A DNA stretch of 64,000 bases from Monocercomonoides exilis (lineage: Eukaryota; Preaxostyla; Oxymonadida; Polymastigidae), in contig LSRY02000037.1 in assembly GCA_001643675.2 (NCBI GenBank), positions 616,501-680,500 of the forward strand. Direction: 5' to 3'. Both the position numbers and the translations under genes were made by a program. Position 1 is the first letter of the stretch, and each line of letters begins with the position of its first letter. Below, piece by piece: positions 12,121-23,930 of this stretch. The notes below the pieces were generated by a model. It was not told the DNA's origin. It did no database searches and worked only from the letters and a program-made list of their open reading frames with translations.

Positions 12121-12610
12121 ATGATAAAGTCCAAAGTCAGTCAATGCAGCTGCATCACTCGTTCAGGAAAAGGAGGAGGAGTGTATCTGGCGACAAAGGA
12201 AAGAGGGGATATGAATTTCATATTTACGGGAATGAAATTCAGTTCAAGTACAGCAAGAGTGGGAAATGGTATTTATTTTGAATGCTTCAACATCGCATAA
12301 CTGATCAATAAAAAACAATTTCAGTTTGATTTTCGAGAAGACAATTACAATCGCAGTGATGCAATATATGGAAGAGATTTGTGCAACAACACAAATGATA
12401 CTAATCTGATTGGATTTATTACGATTCATCAGAGCGACACAATTATTGTGACCATTAGATGGGGAAAAGCAAAGAAAGAAAACTAAGATCTGAGAGAGAT
12501 TGTGAATGATTACATCAGAAAAGACCCGAAAGCATTTGAGATGGTTACGATGGAAATGTCACCAGAAGAGCAGTGGAGGAGAGCAGAAAGAAAGAAAGAA
12601 AGAAAAATAG

Positions 12611-12649
<39 letters not shown>

Positions 12650-12705
12650 TGGATAGAATGTAAGTACATGAAAAAATAAAGTCGATACAATTGAAAAGCA
12701 TTTGA
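12121..12705 (+). CDS. C-terminal part of a right-handed beta-helix protein
   Basis: A single frame from ATG 12121 to TGA 12703-12705, interrupted only by TAA codons read as Gln, gives about 194 residues. It starts with a beta-helix rung (SGKGGGVYLATKERGDMNF, then FSSSTARVGNGIYFECFNIA), continues through DFREDNYNRSDAIYGRDLC and GFITIHQSDTII, and ends in a charged Lys/Arg/Glu tail partly made of GAAA repeats. The order of GGG-I/VY turn, short strands and a non-repetitive C-terminal domain resembles the large surface beta-helix families annotated in oxymonads. The open frame reaches back only to 12109, so the rest of the helix is missing or in another exon. The family call rests on pattern recognition, not a search. 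Confidence 0.5.
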
Positions 12706-12876
12706 TTCACAAAAACATCAAAATTTTATCTAATTCTCTTTTAACTCATTCGAATAGCAAGAGCACATTAAAAAACAAAAAAATACTACATTTTCTCTTC
12801 ACCTTCACCCCTTTTCTTCAAACCCACCTTCCCCTCCTCTCTCTCTTTCTCTCTTTTCTTTCTCTTTTTTTTTCTT

Positions 12877-13195
12877 TCATTCCTCCCATACCTTCTCCCC
12901 AAACAGCCTCGCTGTCTCGTCTGAGCACTTGCACGATGAACAAAATATCAGAATGTGTTTTCTTGGCGAAATATCATTTGCGATTCTGTTCAGCTGTACC
13001 GCCGTTACTGCATCGAAGATGCGACTCGGAATGAGTGTGGAGTAAACCTGCTTCCGTGCAGCCATTGAGACGCGCGAGAGAGAATGAGCCAGACAGTGGA
13101 GGAAGAGGCGGGTGCTGTCTCGGATGGTGGCGAGCTGGGAGAGGGAGAGGGTGAGGGAAGAAGAGGAGGAGGGAGAAGAAGAAGAGGGAGAGAGG

Positions 13196-13227
<32 letters not shown>

Positions 13228-14451
13228 AGATGATGACTGTGATGTGTTTTGTTGAGAAGAAAAAAATGACGAAGAAGACGAAGAGGAAGAAGAAGAAGAA
13301 GAAGATGATGTTGTTGATGAATGAAGAGGAAGAGGATGAGAAGAAGAAGAAAATAAAGAAGAAATTGAAATAGAAGCTGTCTCAGTTGAGTCAATCACCA
13401 CAAATGACTGAGGAGGATAGCCAAGTTGGCCGAAATGCCGCCGAAATGAGGCAGCTGCTCCGTCTCTGATGGAAGTTGTCTGAACAAAGAAGAGCACCAG
13501 AAAGGAAGGGAGATTTAAGGATGAATAAGAAGATGAAGAAGAAGAAAAAGAGGAGGAGGAGGAGGAAGAAGAAGAAGAAGAATAAGAAGAAAGAGAAGAA
13601 GAAGAAGAAGAACTTCCGATTTCGTATCCACATTTAACTGCAGATAGCTCTTTCACCTCAACCTTTGTGTTTTCATCTAATTCGACATTGATTGCTCCTC
13701 CGCTCAATGAATTTGACTGGTAATTTTAGAAATAGCAATTTTTGAGTGAATAAAAAGCAGAAGAAGAAGCCAAAAGAACAGCTGGACTTTTGATATTGTA
13801 AATTTCATTGAAATTTTCATTGCTATTTTCAATTCGTTTGATGTTTGAAATGTTTGTGGAAGACAAAATGAAAGTTGTTTGGTCATTATTAAAATGGGTG
13901 ATTGTGCTATGTCTGGATTTTATAATAGAAGAAGAAAAAGAAGAAGAAGAAGAAGAAGAAGAAGAAGAAGAAGAAGAAGAAGAAGAAGAAGAAGAAGATG
14001 ATGATGATAATGATAATGATGAAAAGGAATGCTGAAAGGCAGATTGAGAGGCAGGAGGAGCGATTGAAGAGAACAAAGAGCCTTCATTCAAATAGGTTCT
14101 GTGCAGATCACTTCTTCTTCTTCTTCTTATTCTGTTGCTGCTGCAATCCTTTTGGGCTTTTGATAAGCCGAGCACTGCAAATTTCCTTTTGGGAGTTTTA
14201 AATTCACTCATTTTTTGTGTATATCTCCTGCCAAGAACAGAGCGGCTCAGAAGCAGTTGAGAAGAAGGAGGAGAAGGAAATAAATGAGGAAAAGCAGAAA
14301 GAGAATGAGTAGTAGAAGAAGAAGAATGTGAAGAAAAATGAGGAGAAGTCAACAAAGAGGCATAAAATGTGATTGATTTGCGTGTGGTAGAATGCATCGA
14401 CAGATTCAATTTGCGGAGGATTATTTCATCTATCTTTCGTTTGTCAAGCAA
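12877..14451 (-). CDS. Ser-rich protein with a beta-helix-like segment
   Basis: On the minus strand one frame runs from 14451 down to TGA at 12877-12879. It crosses a single in-frame TAA at 13726-13728, which reads as Gln in the phrase SLKNCYFQNYQSNSLSGGAI. Segments: a basic, Ser-rich N-terminal part (TPKRKFAVLGLSKAQKD), a poly-Ser tract from (CTT)n, a beta-helix-like block (NCYFQNYQ, GGAINVELDE), a second poly-Ser tract, a conserved-looking block (FFVQTTSIRDGAAASFRRHFG), more Ser runs, and a C-terminus ending CSSCKCSDETARLFGE. Upstream, Glu/Arg-rich coding continues to about 14590, and coherent sequence in a shifted frame extends to about 14830, so the 5' end is unresolved and may hold an intron or frameshift. 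The family is not identified. Confidence 0.45.
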
Positions 14452-14839
14452 TGGAAGATGAGAAGAATGCAGAGAAGATGATAGGTCTTCTTCTTTAATT
14501 ACTTCTTCTCTTCTTTCTTCTCTTTCTTCTCTTTCTTCTCTTTCTTCTCTTTCTTCGTTTTCTTCGTTTTCTTTTTCTTTTTCATTAAATTTTTCTTTGT
14601 TTGGAGAATGAAATCTCTTTTTCTATTTCTTGTTCTTTTTCAGATGACTCTAAATGATCAGAAGAATGTTGTTGATGTTTTGTTTCATTCTTTTCTGTTT
14701 CAATCTCCTTTTTGCATTCATCTTGTTTGATCAACTCATTTTGTGTTGAAAAGTCTCTTTTTGAAGATAATTGCTCAATTTCATGTTGATCTTCATGTAA
14801 AAAAGAAGAAAAAGAGTGATGCTATTTTTAAAGAAGGAA

Positions 14840-15790
14840 ATAAAGTTGACTGTGTATAAAGGAATCATCGAATTGACATAAATTTTGTTGTTATTTTTGA
14901 GAGCTCTTATAATTGAAACAGTTATTTGAAAGAATATGCCTTGAAAGAGAGCGCTTGATATTTATTATATGAAATAACTATATGGAATTCGGAGTAAAAG
15001 AAATTTCTTATACATTTTTTATTGATAATATTAAATTAAGTAATAAAAAAATTGATATTTCAAATCTATTCATTTTCTAAAAATAAAAGCTATATCAATT
15101 TGAAAAGTGACTGGCAATGAACAAAAAGAAAACAATTATCTTTCGCATTTGAAAAAAAAGCAAAAAATGGAAAAAAATATATATAGAAATATATCAAATT
15201 AACTTTTAAAAGCTAAAACCTTACAAAAAATTTACACAATCAATGGTGATCATCCATCGCGTCTTATGCAGATCGAAAACCAATTTATACAAACAAAAAC
15301 AATCTTTGAAATTTAATGCAGCAAAGTGAAAGCAGTCTGAGTTAATTTTGTATTTAATTATCTCTCTATGAAAGGTTGGAAATAATTAGTATCGACAACG
15401 TTATAATATGAAACATTAATACTTTATATCATGCAGAAAAGCAAAATTTTCTTTTTAATAATTCAAAATATAATTGTGGGTTTGATCAAAGAATTTTGAT
15501 TTTTTTAATTTGTTTTTGTAAATGCTTTATTTCTCAAATTTTAATTAATGCAATATGAGTATATAATAATAAATGACCTTCCAGCAGCTTATTATTTTAA
15601 AATTATCAATTTTTATCAATAATTTGAAATAATACTCAAATTTATGGGTGATTATTCAAAATAGTTTTTTCTCAAGGATCGTAAAGAATTTCAAAATTCC
15701 TGTCCATACAAATGTTTTACTATTAAATATGCTTTTTATTTATCATATTATTTTATAGAATAATCAAGAATTGATAAAGGACCTTAAATA
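14840..15790. other. AT-rich intergenic DNA
   Basis: No coding or repeated element recognised. A/T-rich with scattered TAA/TAG in all frames. It ends in ataaaggacctta about 20 bp before the next ATG, but I cannot call a promoter. Confidence 0.5.
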
Positions 15791-15795
15791 CACCT

Positions 15796-16260
15796 ATGCC
15801 GAATTACATTCCCTCAAAGTTAATTGACTCCGTTTTTGTGGGATCCCTGCCTTTCCCTTCGCTAACAGAAAATGATGCTGTTCTGTCAGCGCTAAAAGTT
15901 CAAATGAATCAAATGCCAAATGACGATCCCAGCAAAGAAGACGAAGAAGATGATTATGATGAAGAACATGATGAAGAAAATGATTATGAGAATTATGATG
16001 AGGAGGAGGAAGAAGAAAAAGAAGAAAAAAAAAGAAGAAGGCGAAGGAAAAGAAGGAGAAGAAGAAGGAGAAGAAATATTAAGGAAATGGAGGACAATAA
16101 GGAGAAAACATGCCACACACTTTGAAAATGAGTATTTTTGGATGAATGAAAGAAACAAAAAAAATTATCAGGAAGAAATGGTGCCATGGAATGCAAAGAG
16201 AGGCTTATCAAGAGGAACAATAATGTTTCTTAGTCAAAGAGAGACACATGAAAACTTCTG
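15796..16260 (+). pseudogene. Acidic/basic low-complexity protein fragment
   Basis: ATG 15796 opens a frame starting MPNYIPSKLIDSVFVGSLPF, followed by an Asp/Glu-rich run and then an Arg/Lys run encoded by GAA/AAG-type repeats. After the repeats the more natural-looking sequence continues in a different frame (ATHFENEYFWMNERNKKNYQ, ending about 16258), so a frameshift within the repeat is likely. Function unknown. Confidence 0.35.
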
Positions 16261-16969
16261 AGTGAATTGAAATCATTAGGAAAAGAACCCCAGAACGCTT
16301 TGCTAATAAATGGCTTATTGAAGTTGCATCATTGATCTAACGAAAGCACAGCTTGAACATCTGCTGATGGAAATGATTTCTTTCAGGACATGAAAGGAAA
16401 GCAATTACAATGATTGTTGCGATTTTGTTGCAAATTTTGAGAAAATTTTGACCCAAAAATCTTTAACAAGACATTGTCAAGAGTGAATTATGTGCAGAGT
16501 GAAATAAGTTAGATAATAATAGATAGTAAACACGCTGAGACAAGAAATGAAGAATAGTTAGTTGTTTCAAAATATGTATTAAACACAACGTTTAAATCAT
16601 TTTCGCAGCCAAATGATTGAATTGCTGTAATTCAACAATTGTTTAAATTGAGAGAAAATCTTTCTTTTTTTCTGTTTGTAACTTGGTTCTACCAAATTTG
16701 AGTCTGTGAAGAATTCTATCCGCTTGAAATCCCTCCTTCAAATGCATTCACTCATGAATGAATGAGGCAATTTTTCATTGAACTTTGTAAAGATGAATGT
16801 TTTCCTCGATAATCACTGTTCTCAAATGTTTCGCATGAACCGTTTCTGAAGGTGCTATTTTTTATCTGTTCACTTTTGTTCTTTCAAAACAATCGAAAAT
16901 TGTTTGTTGTTGAAACAGCAAGAACTACCTTGATTAAATTCCTCAAAATCATAGGAATAAAATCATCAG

Positions 16970-17500
16970 ATTAAAAAGAGAGATTGGAAGAGGAAACATT
17001 GTCTTTGGAAATAAAACTCAAATTCACCATATCGGTTGACTCATATCGGAAATAAAACGGATTTACAGAATTAATGTGAGAAATGAAGCAATCCATCTTT
17101 TGTATTGTTTTATATGTAAAAAGCATCAAATGCGAAGACAAATGAAATATTGCGACATTTATTAGTCCAGCCAAAGAGTTGAATTTCACAAATCATGTTT
17201 ATGTTATTGTTGATGCAATATTTTTGAAATCCTTTGGTTTCGCAAAAAGTATTGTACATTTCAAAAATTTTGAAGTTATTTGTTTGATGAAAATGTGCTT
17301 ATTTTGAATCTCCCCGAACTGAATAAATATTGTTTCAATGCAAAGATGAAATCGAAAATACTTCTTTGTGAAACAATGTGGAAGTTTCAGAGACTTCTTG
17401 TGCTTCGAGTATCTTTGCAATTGGATAGACAGATGCAAAACAACGAACTCAGATTCATCAGAAAAGCCATTTTCAAATATGAAAAATATCGGATGAAATA
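16970..17500 (+). pseudogene. Beta-helix-like relic
   Basis: Pieces of coherent sequence (AKELNFTNHVYVIVDAIFLK, then FGFAKSIVHFKNFEVI) show the alternating hydrophobic pattern of beta-helix rungs, but the frame is broken by TGA at about 17126 and again near 17300. The sequence between 16261 and 16970 shows only a short phrase (LGKEPQNALLINGLLKL, near 16275) without a frame. This appears to be a decayed member of the beta-helix class. Confidence 0.3.
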
Positions 17501-17541
17501 ATTTTGTGAGCACCCGTTGTTTGCTTCACTTCATTTCCTGA

Positions 17542-18209
17542 AAACTTTTCACGGCAATAGCATCAAAAGACTGCAGGATTCGGTTTTCTGACCTATCATC
17601 ATCCAGAAAAAGTGAAAAGTGTAAGGATATATGGAATTACATGAAGAAAAAATCTGCAAATGACACTGTGCAAATGTTCGAGTATATGTTCTTGCATACA
17701 AACACTGGCAAAATGTATTTATCGGAAATTCATCAAATTTTCGAAGGATTGAATAACAGTAATTTGTTTTTCCGTTTTGAAGTATTTTCTTGTTTTTTTT
17801 TATCAAGAAAAAAATAAATACGCAGTTTTGAAAATAGCAAGTGTTAATTACAATGAAACAAATGTTCACAGCAAAGTCGCTTTGTTAAAAACTGTGTGCC
17901 ATGAATACAGCTTCCAGCAACTGAAGGAATTCGGATTCGATTTATCACTTGGAAAATACCATCATGCAAAGCAGCACAGCTCAGATTGCAATTTTATCAT
18001 TGAAAAAGTATCCAAGCCTCCTATACTGCCTTCTAGATCCAGTATTTAATTCATTTAATGTATTATTTCTATCTTTTGAATTATTTCTTAATTTTTTTTT
18101 ACATTTTTTAGAATTTAGCGAAAATGATGAATTGACAATCCAAAAGTTTTTATTAGAGAACTCAACAGAATCACCAGAATGTGTGAGAGGAGTTAATAAG
18201 TTAAAAAAA
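17542..18209 (+). CDS. N-terminal exons of the transposase family that carries USP
   Basis: Three exons read in frame after removing two GT-AG introns, 17759-17807 (49 nt) and 18042-18111 (70 nt), both phase 1. Exon 1 (frame open from 17542; ATG 17641) contains DTVQMFEYMFLHTNTGK; exon 2 contains TVCHEYSFQQLKEFGFDLSLG and KYHHAKQHSS; exon 3 reads FSENDELTIQKFLLENSTE. The same three blocks occur in the copy at 30.6-31.3 kb, where introns sit at nearly the same places. This domain is probably the N-terminal, possibly DNA-binding, part of the transposase. A third intron (about 18210-18300) and an acidic linker (MEPDIDPLNNFF) lead to a TGA at 18422, directly before the USP reading frame. The junction is one base out of phase, so either the gene is broken there or the splice site is mis-assigned. 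Confidence 0.55.
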
Positions 18210-18424
18210 GTTTGTCTTTCTTTATCACATATGCATTTGATATTGAACCTTCAAAAAAAGAATAAACTTTTAATTATGATGATGATTTTTCTATCATCAG
18301 AAGTGATGATTGCATGGAACCTGATATAGATCCTTTGAATAATTTCTTCACCACCAACGAGGAAAGTTGTGAAATAACTTCTTTTCATCAACCATCATAA
18401 AAAACAAAAAGTGTTGAAATATGA

Positions 18425-20380
18425 ATGGAGGAAGATGTGGATCTGCTTATAAACGACGAACAAATAAATTGCAATTTGCCTGGATGCAGTTCTTCGAGAT
18501 TCATATCTTCAACTATTTCCATGCTTCTGATTGCCGCCTATAAGCCAACATTCTCAAGTGAACAAATATTCCAAAACATCATGGAGGATACGGATCATTC
18601 ATCCAATTCGAATTAATATCAAAATGAAATTATTTCATCTCCAATAATTATCGATGATGAGATTGAAATCATTTCCGAAATGGGAGAAGAAGACGAATTG
18701 AGTGAAAAATGCATGTTTTCTTTATTAGAAAACAACGGATACACTTGTTGTTTGTCGTCTCTTATTCAAATTTTTCGAACAATTTACAATGCTTGTTTAA
18801 AAATGAATATTCGGAGAGGAAAAATTGGATCTTTGGTTCGCCAGTTACATTCAATCGTTTAAAATGATTCCACAATCTTCAAAAGAGACTGCAAACGGCA
18901 GTTTAGTGAATGGAATAAAAGCTTTGTTTCCAACTTGTTCAAAAAACATAACCTGATGCTTGGAGAGCAGCAAGAATTTTGCAAAGTATTTCTGTCTGTT
19001 TTTCAAGAATTATCTTCAGTCACTCCAGAGTTAACGAACAAAATGAATGCAAAGATCTAATTTTCAAGAAAATGCTCGATATGTCAATCTGAAATCGGTG
19101 GAGCATTTGAGATGACTCCATTAATTCGACTTCATAATTGTGATATAATTAACAATCTGAATAATCACATGTTTAATCAATCAGACGAAATGAATGTCTG
19201 CGAGGCGTTTTGCGAAAAATGCAATAGGAACACATTTCAGTCAACATATTTTGACATCAAATCATTTCCAGATATTATTTCTTTTTCGATCGAACCTTTC
19301 GAACATTCACAAAATATGAATTATCCAATACACAAGCTCATTTCTTTCTTTTCGATTTCTGGAAAACTTAAAGTCAAAAGCAAATATGACACCGAATCGA
19401 AAAACTACACGTTATTAGCGATATTGTTTCACACCGGAAACACAGATGTGGGACATTTCTATAGCATTTGCAGAAATAATCACAATTTCGAACAGGATGA
19501 AAATCAACCAAAAGGAAAGTGGTTCATATGCAATGATAACATTATATCTTTGATAGAAAGCGATTTTTCAACAACAGCCAAAAACAATTTGTATAATAAT
19601 GGTATTCCTATAATGTTGATTTACAAGAATGTCAATTAATTTTCGGAAAGTACTTTAATTTCTCCTCTCTCTCCTAATTTGTTGATATCTCCTGAATACA
19701 TCCCTGGACAGAACAACAACAATCCACATTCAGTGAATCTCTATACAGAATCTCAATCCGGAAATAATTCCTCTTCACATCAACAACAAACTTGTTTTGA
19801 ATCATGCGATACTCCAACCATGAATCAAATACATTCATTGTCTCCTTGTCCACTTCATTCTGCGAATGCTGCAACCAAATCTCCTCAAGTCACTTGTCAA
19901 AGCAAATCCTATCCAACAGCATTCAATTCTCATGCAGATGTCTCTTCAAAGCCGATTACAACCCCGACAAATTCACTTCATTTGGGTCAATCAAATTGCA
20001 AGAAATCAACCTTGGTGGGACGTGTAAATAAAACTGTTGAAAGTCAAGCACTTTTCATTCAACGAAAAAAACCTTCAAATCTACTTCATAATCCTTCTGA
20101 AGCTTCATTTCCATCAACTCAAGCAATCAACTCATCTGCAGCCAATTCCATTTCAAGTTCAACTTCTTCTTCCGAATCGAATTCGATCTCTTCTTCACTA
20201 AATAATCAAACAAATAACGAAATTATTTTCAACTCCGATCAGAATAATGCGATGAGGCAATCCACATTGGATGAATCAATAAATGACTTTCATTTGACAA
20301 CAAATGGGTCATTCTTTTTGAAAAGTCGCAAACGTTTAACTGATCTGAAAATCAGATCAAAAATGATCAAAAAATGTTGA
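18425..20380 (+). CDS. Ubiquitin-specific protease (C19) with four in-frame TAA=Gln
   Basis: One frame from ATG 18425 to TGA 20378-20380 (about 651 residues) is interrupted only by TAA at 18614, 18860, 19058 and 19637. The USP signature spans all but the last of these: Cys box NNGYTCCLSSLIQIF, the LGEQQEFCKVFL segment, CxxC pairs KCSICQ and FCEKCN, core strand FPDIISFSIEPF, His box GNTDVGHFYSICRN and KWFICND. The catalytic Cys, His and Asn/Asp are all there. An acidic N-terminal linker precedes the domain, and a Ser/Thr/Gln-rich tail follows, ending in a basic NLS-like patch (KSRKRLTDLKIRSKMIKK). Unlike the gene at 1-3401 it has no DDE module after the USP. It lies right after N-terminal exons of the transposase family and is probably part of the same element or a truncated version. 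Confidence 0.8.
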
Positions 20381-20914
20381 TCATTCCGTTACCATTATAT
20401 ATTGCAAAAAATTATTCTATTGAGTTTTATCACCTATCCCCAAATATTGCGTTTCATTGAAACAAATTTCATATATTATTTTTACTGTTTAATCATATTT
20501 ATGTTATTAAATATTATTGTCTTGTTTTTTTGAAGCAACTGAATAATTTGTTTATATTTCTATGTTTTCATTTCAACTGTTCGTATTACACGTTTTGATT
20601 TTTTGAACAGAAACTCCTTTTCAATTATTTTCCTATGTTAAATAACAGATAGATTTTCACTTGTTTTAATTTGAATATTTTGAAAAGAAATTATTAAATA
20701 GGAAATTTTCATCTATTCTTTCCTCATTGAAATTAATAAAAATTCAAAAAGTTGTTAATATTGAGCAGTTATTAAGGTTATAAGAAATAAATGAAGAATA
20801 ACTTGTAATTTCTCAAAATTAAATGTTCTTTTATATAAAATTCGAAAGAGAAATGGTCTCTCATGTTTTGAATTAAATCATGAGTCAGATCTTTAAAAGC
20901 TTTCAAATACTCAT
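20381..20914. other. AT-rich intergenic DNA
   Basis: About 530 bp of A/T-rich sequence between the USP gene and the coiled-coil relic. No feature recognised. Confidence 0.55.
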
Positions 20915-23900
20915 TTGCTTTTTTGCTCATCTTTTTCTTCTCATTTCAATTCCCTTCCAAAAGAAATCTTGTTCCTTCTTTTCCATCAAATCAAGAAAGA
21001 TGAGATTTCGGTGATGATTGACGTTTCTAATTTGAACATGGATCTTGTGTTTGTGCCACGAAAGACACTGAAATTTTGTGTGATGAGTTGCATCAAAAAG
21101 CTTCTTGTGGGAGTGGAAGCGATTCAGTTGTCTCTTCGCTCAGCGCCTTTGTCTTCTTCGTCTTCTTCGAGTGGAGCAGCACGCAGATCTTCTTTTCCAT
21201 TCCGTAATCCAATAAGCGAAGAGAAGAAGGTGACAGAAAATGCTCAGTTATTTGCATCTTCGTCTGCAGGTGCAATTTACCCTTCAGATGCCTCGAAGGT
21301 GGAGGCTTCATAAACGCTTGAAGCAGCATCGATGAATGGAATCGAGAGGAGGCTGAGGATTGTTGTGAAGAAAACAGCTGAGCTGCAAATGCTGCATGGT
21401 TATGAGGATGTAGCTGCTCCTGTCGCTGAGGATGTTGTATATGCTGCGAGGTTTCAGTGTTGGCTTTCAGTGCTCTGCTGAAGAGAACGTGCTGTGTCCG
21501 TTCAATGTGAAATATTTTTCATTAAACTTCTGGCTCTGCTCCCGTTTCTTGAGGACTTACCGAGAAAGATGTCGTCGAAGAAGCCGATATAAACAGCTGT
21601 GGATGTGGATGCGTTCCTGCAAAACTGCAATCCGCCTGATCCATCGCTGGCTCCATTGGCCATTGAATGGCTGTCGAACCGATAGAAGCAGTCGAGGCAT
21701 GCGGAGTGATGAAGCTGTGCAACAAAATGAGGATGTGAATGGTTGCAGTGAATGAAGCGGGAGAGATTGTGGAAAAGGCGCTGGAGGCGGTGGGACAGAG
21801 GGGCCGATGATGGAAGATGTGGTTCTGTCGCCTGCAGCGATTGTGCTGAATTTGCAGGAAGAAAGAAAAGAAGAAGAAGAAGTTGGAAAAGGAAAAGGAG
21901 GCGAAGCGACTGGGCGGGCTGGCAGAGCAGCTGCAGGAGAAGAACAATATCTTCTTTTTCTTCAGGATTATTTCGAAGCTAAGCTAGATGTTCAATGCAG
22001 AGGTGAAGCAGGTGAAGGAGATGCATGAACAGCTGGTAGCAATGAAGGAGAAGAATGAACTTTTGGATGCGGTGATAATGAAGGAAAAGTTTAGATTGCA
22101 GCATGACGAAGTTGTGGGTGTGGACAGCGCTGTTACTCTCGTGAGATCGGGATTGAAGCTTGCCACGTCTTCTTCGTCGGTTTCTGTGTGTGGAAGGATG
22201 GCTCCGTCTTCAGCTTAGTTGATCTTGCCTTCGGGGCTGCGTGAAAAGCACCACGAGAAGTTTTCCTCGAGTATCGGAGATGGTAGTGCTGTGATGCTTG
22301 GCCCGAATCCAAGCTTGAAGGAGCTTTCTGTGAAAGTGCAGAGTCTGGCAAGTGTAGCGAGAGAGGCAAATTGTGGTGATGGAGGAGGAGACTGAAGTGA
22401 AGGAACAAAGTCAGAGACAAGCAAGAGGTTGGAGAAGAACAGTGCTGAGGCCAGTGATGGTGGTGAATGTGGAGGAGGAGTGGATGAAACTGTGAGACAG
22501 AAGAGTAGCAAAATGGAGAATGAATAGAAGATGCTAATTGCGTTGTCGAAATTGCAGAAGCAGATGATAAGCATGCAGAAGGCGCTGTTCAATGAGGTGA
22601 TTGTAAAGCAGCAGATGTCGTTTGCGCAAAAGAAGCAGGAATAGATGAATATTTAAGCTTCGTTTGAAGAGGTTACTTAATGAACTCCCGGAAAGGTGAA
22701 GAAGCTGGAAGAACATGTGGTGCAAGTGGACTTTGGCGGGATCAGGGAAGGCGTGGCAGAGGAGAAAGGGGAGAGAGAGATGGATGAAGGAAGAAGGAGG
22801 AAGAGGAACAGAAGTTAAGGTGTTGAATACGAGGAAGAAGAGGAGTGTGAAAAGGCAGCAGAAAGAAATGCAAGCGCGCAGTAGGGGATTCCGCTGCATC
22901 AGCATAATGATCCGAAGAGAGAGAGGGGGATGATTGGATGTAAACTGTGGTTCAAACAGTGGCAAAGAAAAATGAAGGGAAGGCGAATGTTGTGCAGTGA
23001 CTGTTCATGCTTCTTGAGCATATGACAGACAGCAGAGAACGTGAAGAGTCGGAGTGGCTTGTGACTTCGCCTGGTGGATCGGTAGCAGGGCTGTCTGGGG
23101 CAGATGAAGCGTTTGTTGAAGTTGCTGAAGATAGGTCTGCAGTCGTAGCTAGTGTGGAAGCTGATGTAGATTCTGTAGATATTCGGATACAAGATCGCAA
23201 CAGACTAGGGCGGGAGCGGAGAGGCAGGGGTTTGGGGAGTTTGCGTTCATGTGGCTGGGGGAGAAGCAAGCCGTGCAGAAGAAGAGCGAAGCTGTGCTGT
23301 GGGCGAGGATGAATGGGGAAGAACTGTTCCGGATGGACTTTGCAGAGATGAAGCTGTTTGAGAAATTTGTGCGGAAAGAGTAAATTTGAGGTGAATTGTG
23401 GTTTTCCTGATAATTGAATGGTGTTAGAAGAGGTGTAGGAGAAGAAATTAAAATGTCTTTTGGTTGTTTGATGGGATACAATCTGAGAAGACGTATGCAG
23501 ATGCGTCTATGTTTATGGTGTTTCTACTGAATAACTTCAGGGAAGAAGCAGCTTCCTGATATTTGCGTTGAAGTTGACCGGTGAGAGCCTCTATCGCGGT
23601 CTTTGAATTATGTGATTGTGAAGTCGGCAAGAGGTGTTGGTCAACTTGGAGTAGGATTTTCATGCAGTATCGAATGTGATGTGGGAATGTTTTGGGTTGA
23701 AGCTGCATGTGCAGGTTGTACAGTCGGTGGAAGAGAAGAAAGAAGAGCGGTAGGCGCTGTTTCATATTGCGCGGCTGCTTGAAGGGATGGTGATGCTGCA
23801 GCTGTGGAGGATGTGCAGTCGATGGTGAAGAAAAAAGAAGGACAGTGTGTGCTTGTGCACTTCGTGAGAGATGAAGTTACACAAGAAAATGGCATTGTAG

Positions 23901-23930
23901 ATGGAGTGAAAAAAATTTTTCAATTATTCA
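20915..23930 (+). pseudogene. Large decayed coiled-coil protein gene (relic family copy 1)
   Basis: A 3-kb island clearly richer in G+C than its surroundings. From 20915 a frame runs through TAA 21311 (Gln) in helical sequence (VMSCIKKLLVGVEAIQLSLR; AELQMLHGYEDVAAPVAEDVV), meets a TGA near 21475 and continues (IFFIKLLALLPFLEDLPRKM; AVDVDAFLQ). Other frames then give NEAGEIVEKALEAVGQ (about 21742), EQLVAMKEKNELLDAVIMKE (about 22030), ALSKLQKQMISMQKALFNE (about 22540) and NGEELFRMDFAEMKLFEKF (about 23310). The LxGY...VVYAA and EIVEK blocks recur on the minus strand at 40.4-40.9 and 60.2-60.6 kb. Frameshifts and several TGAs show it is a pseudogene. Long coiled-coil or helical architecture is clear; a cytoskeletal motor-associated protein is conceivable but I do not assign it. 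Confidence 0.45.
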
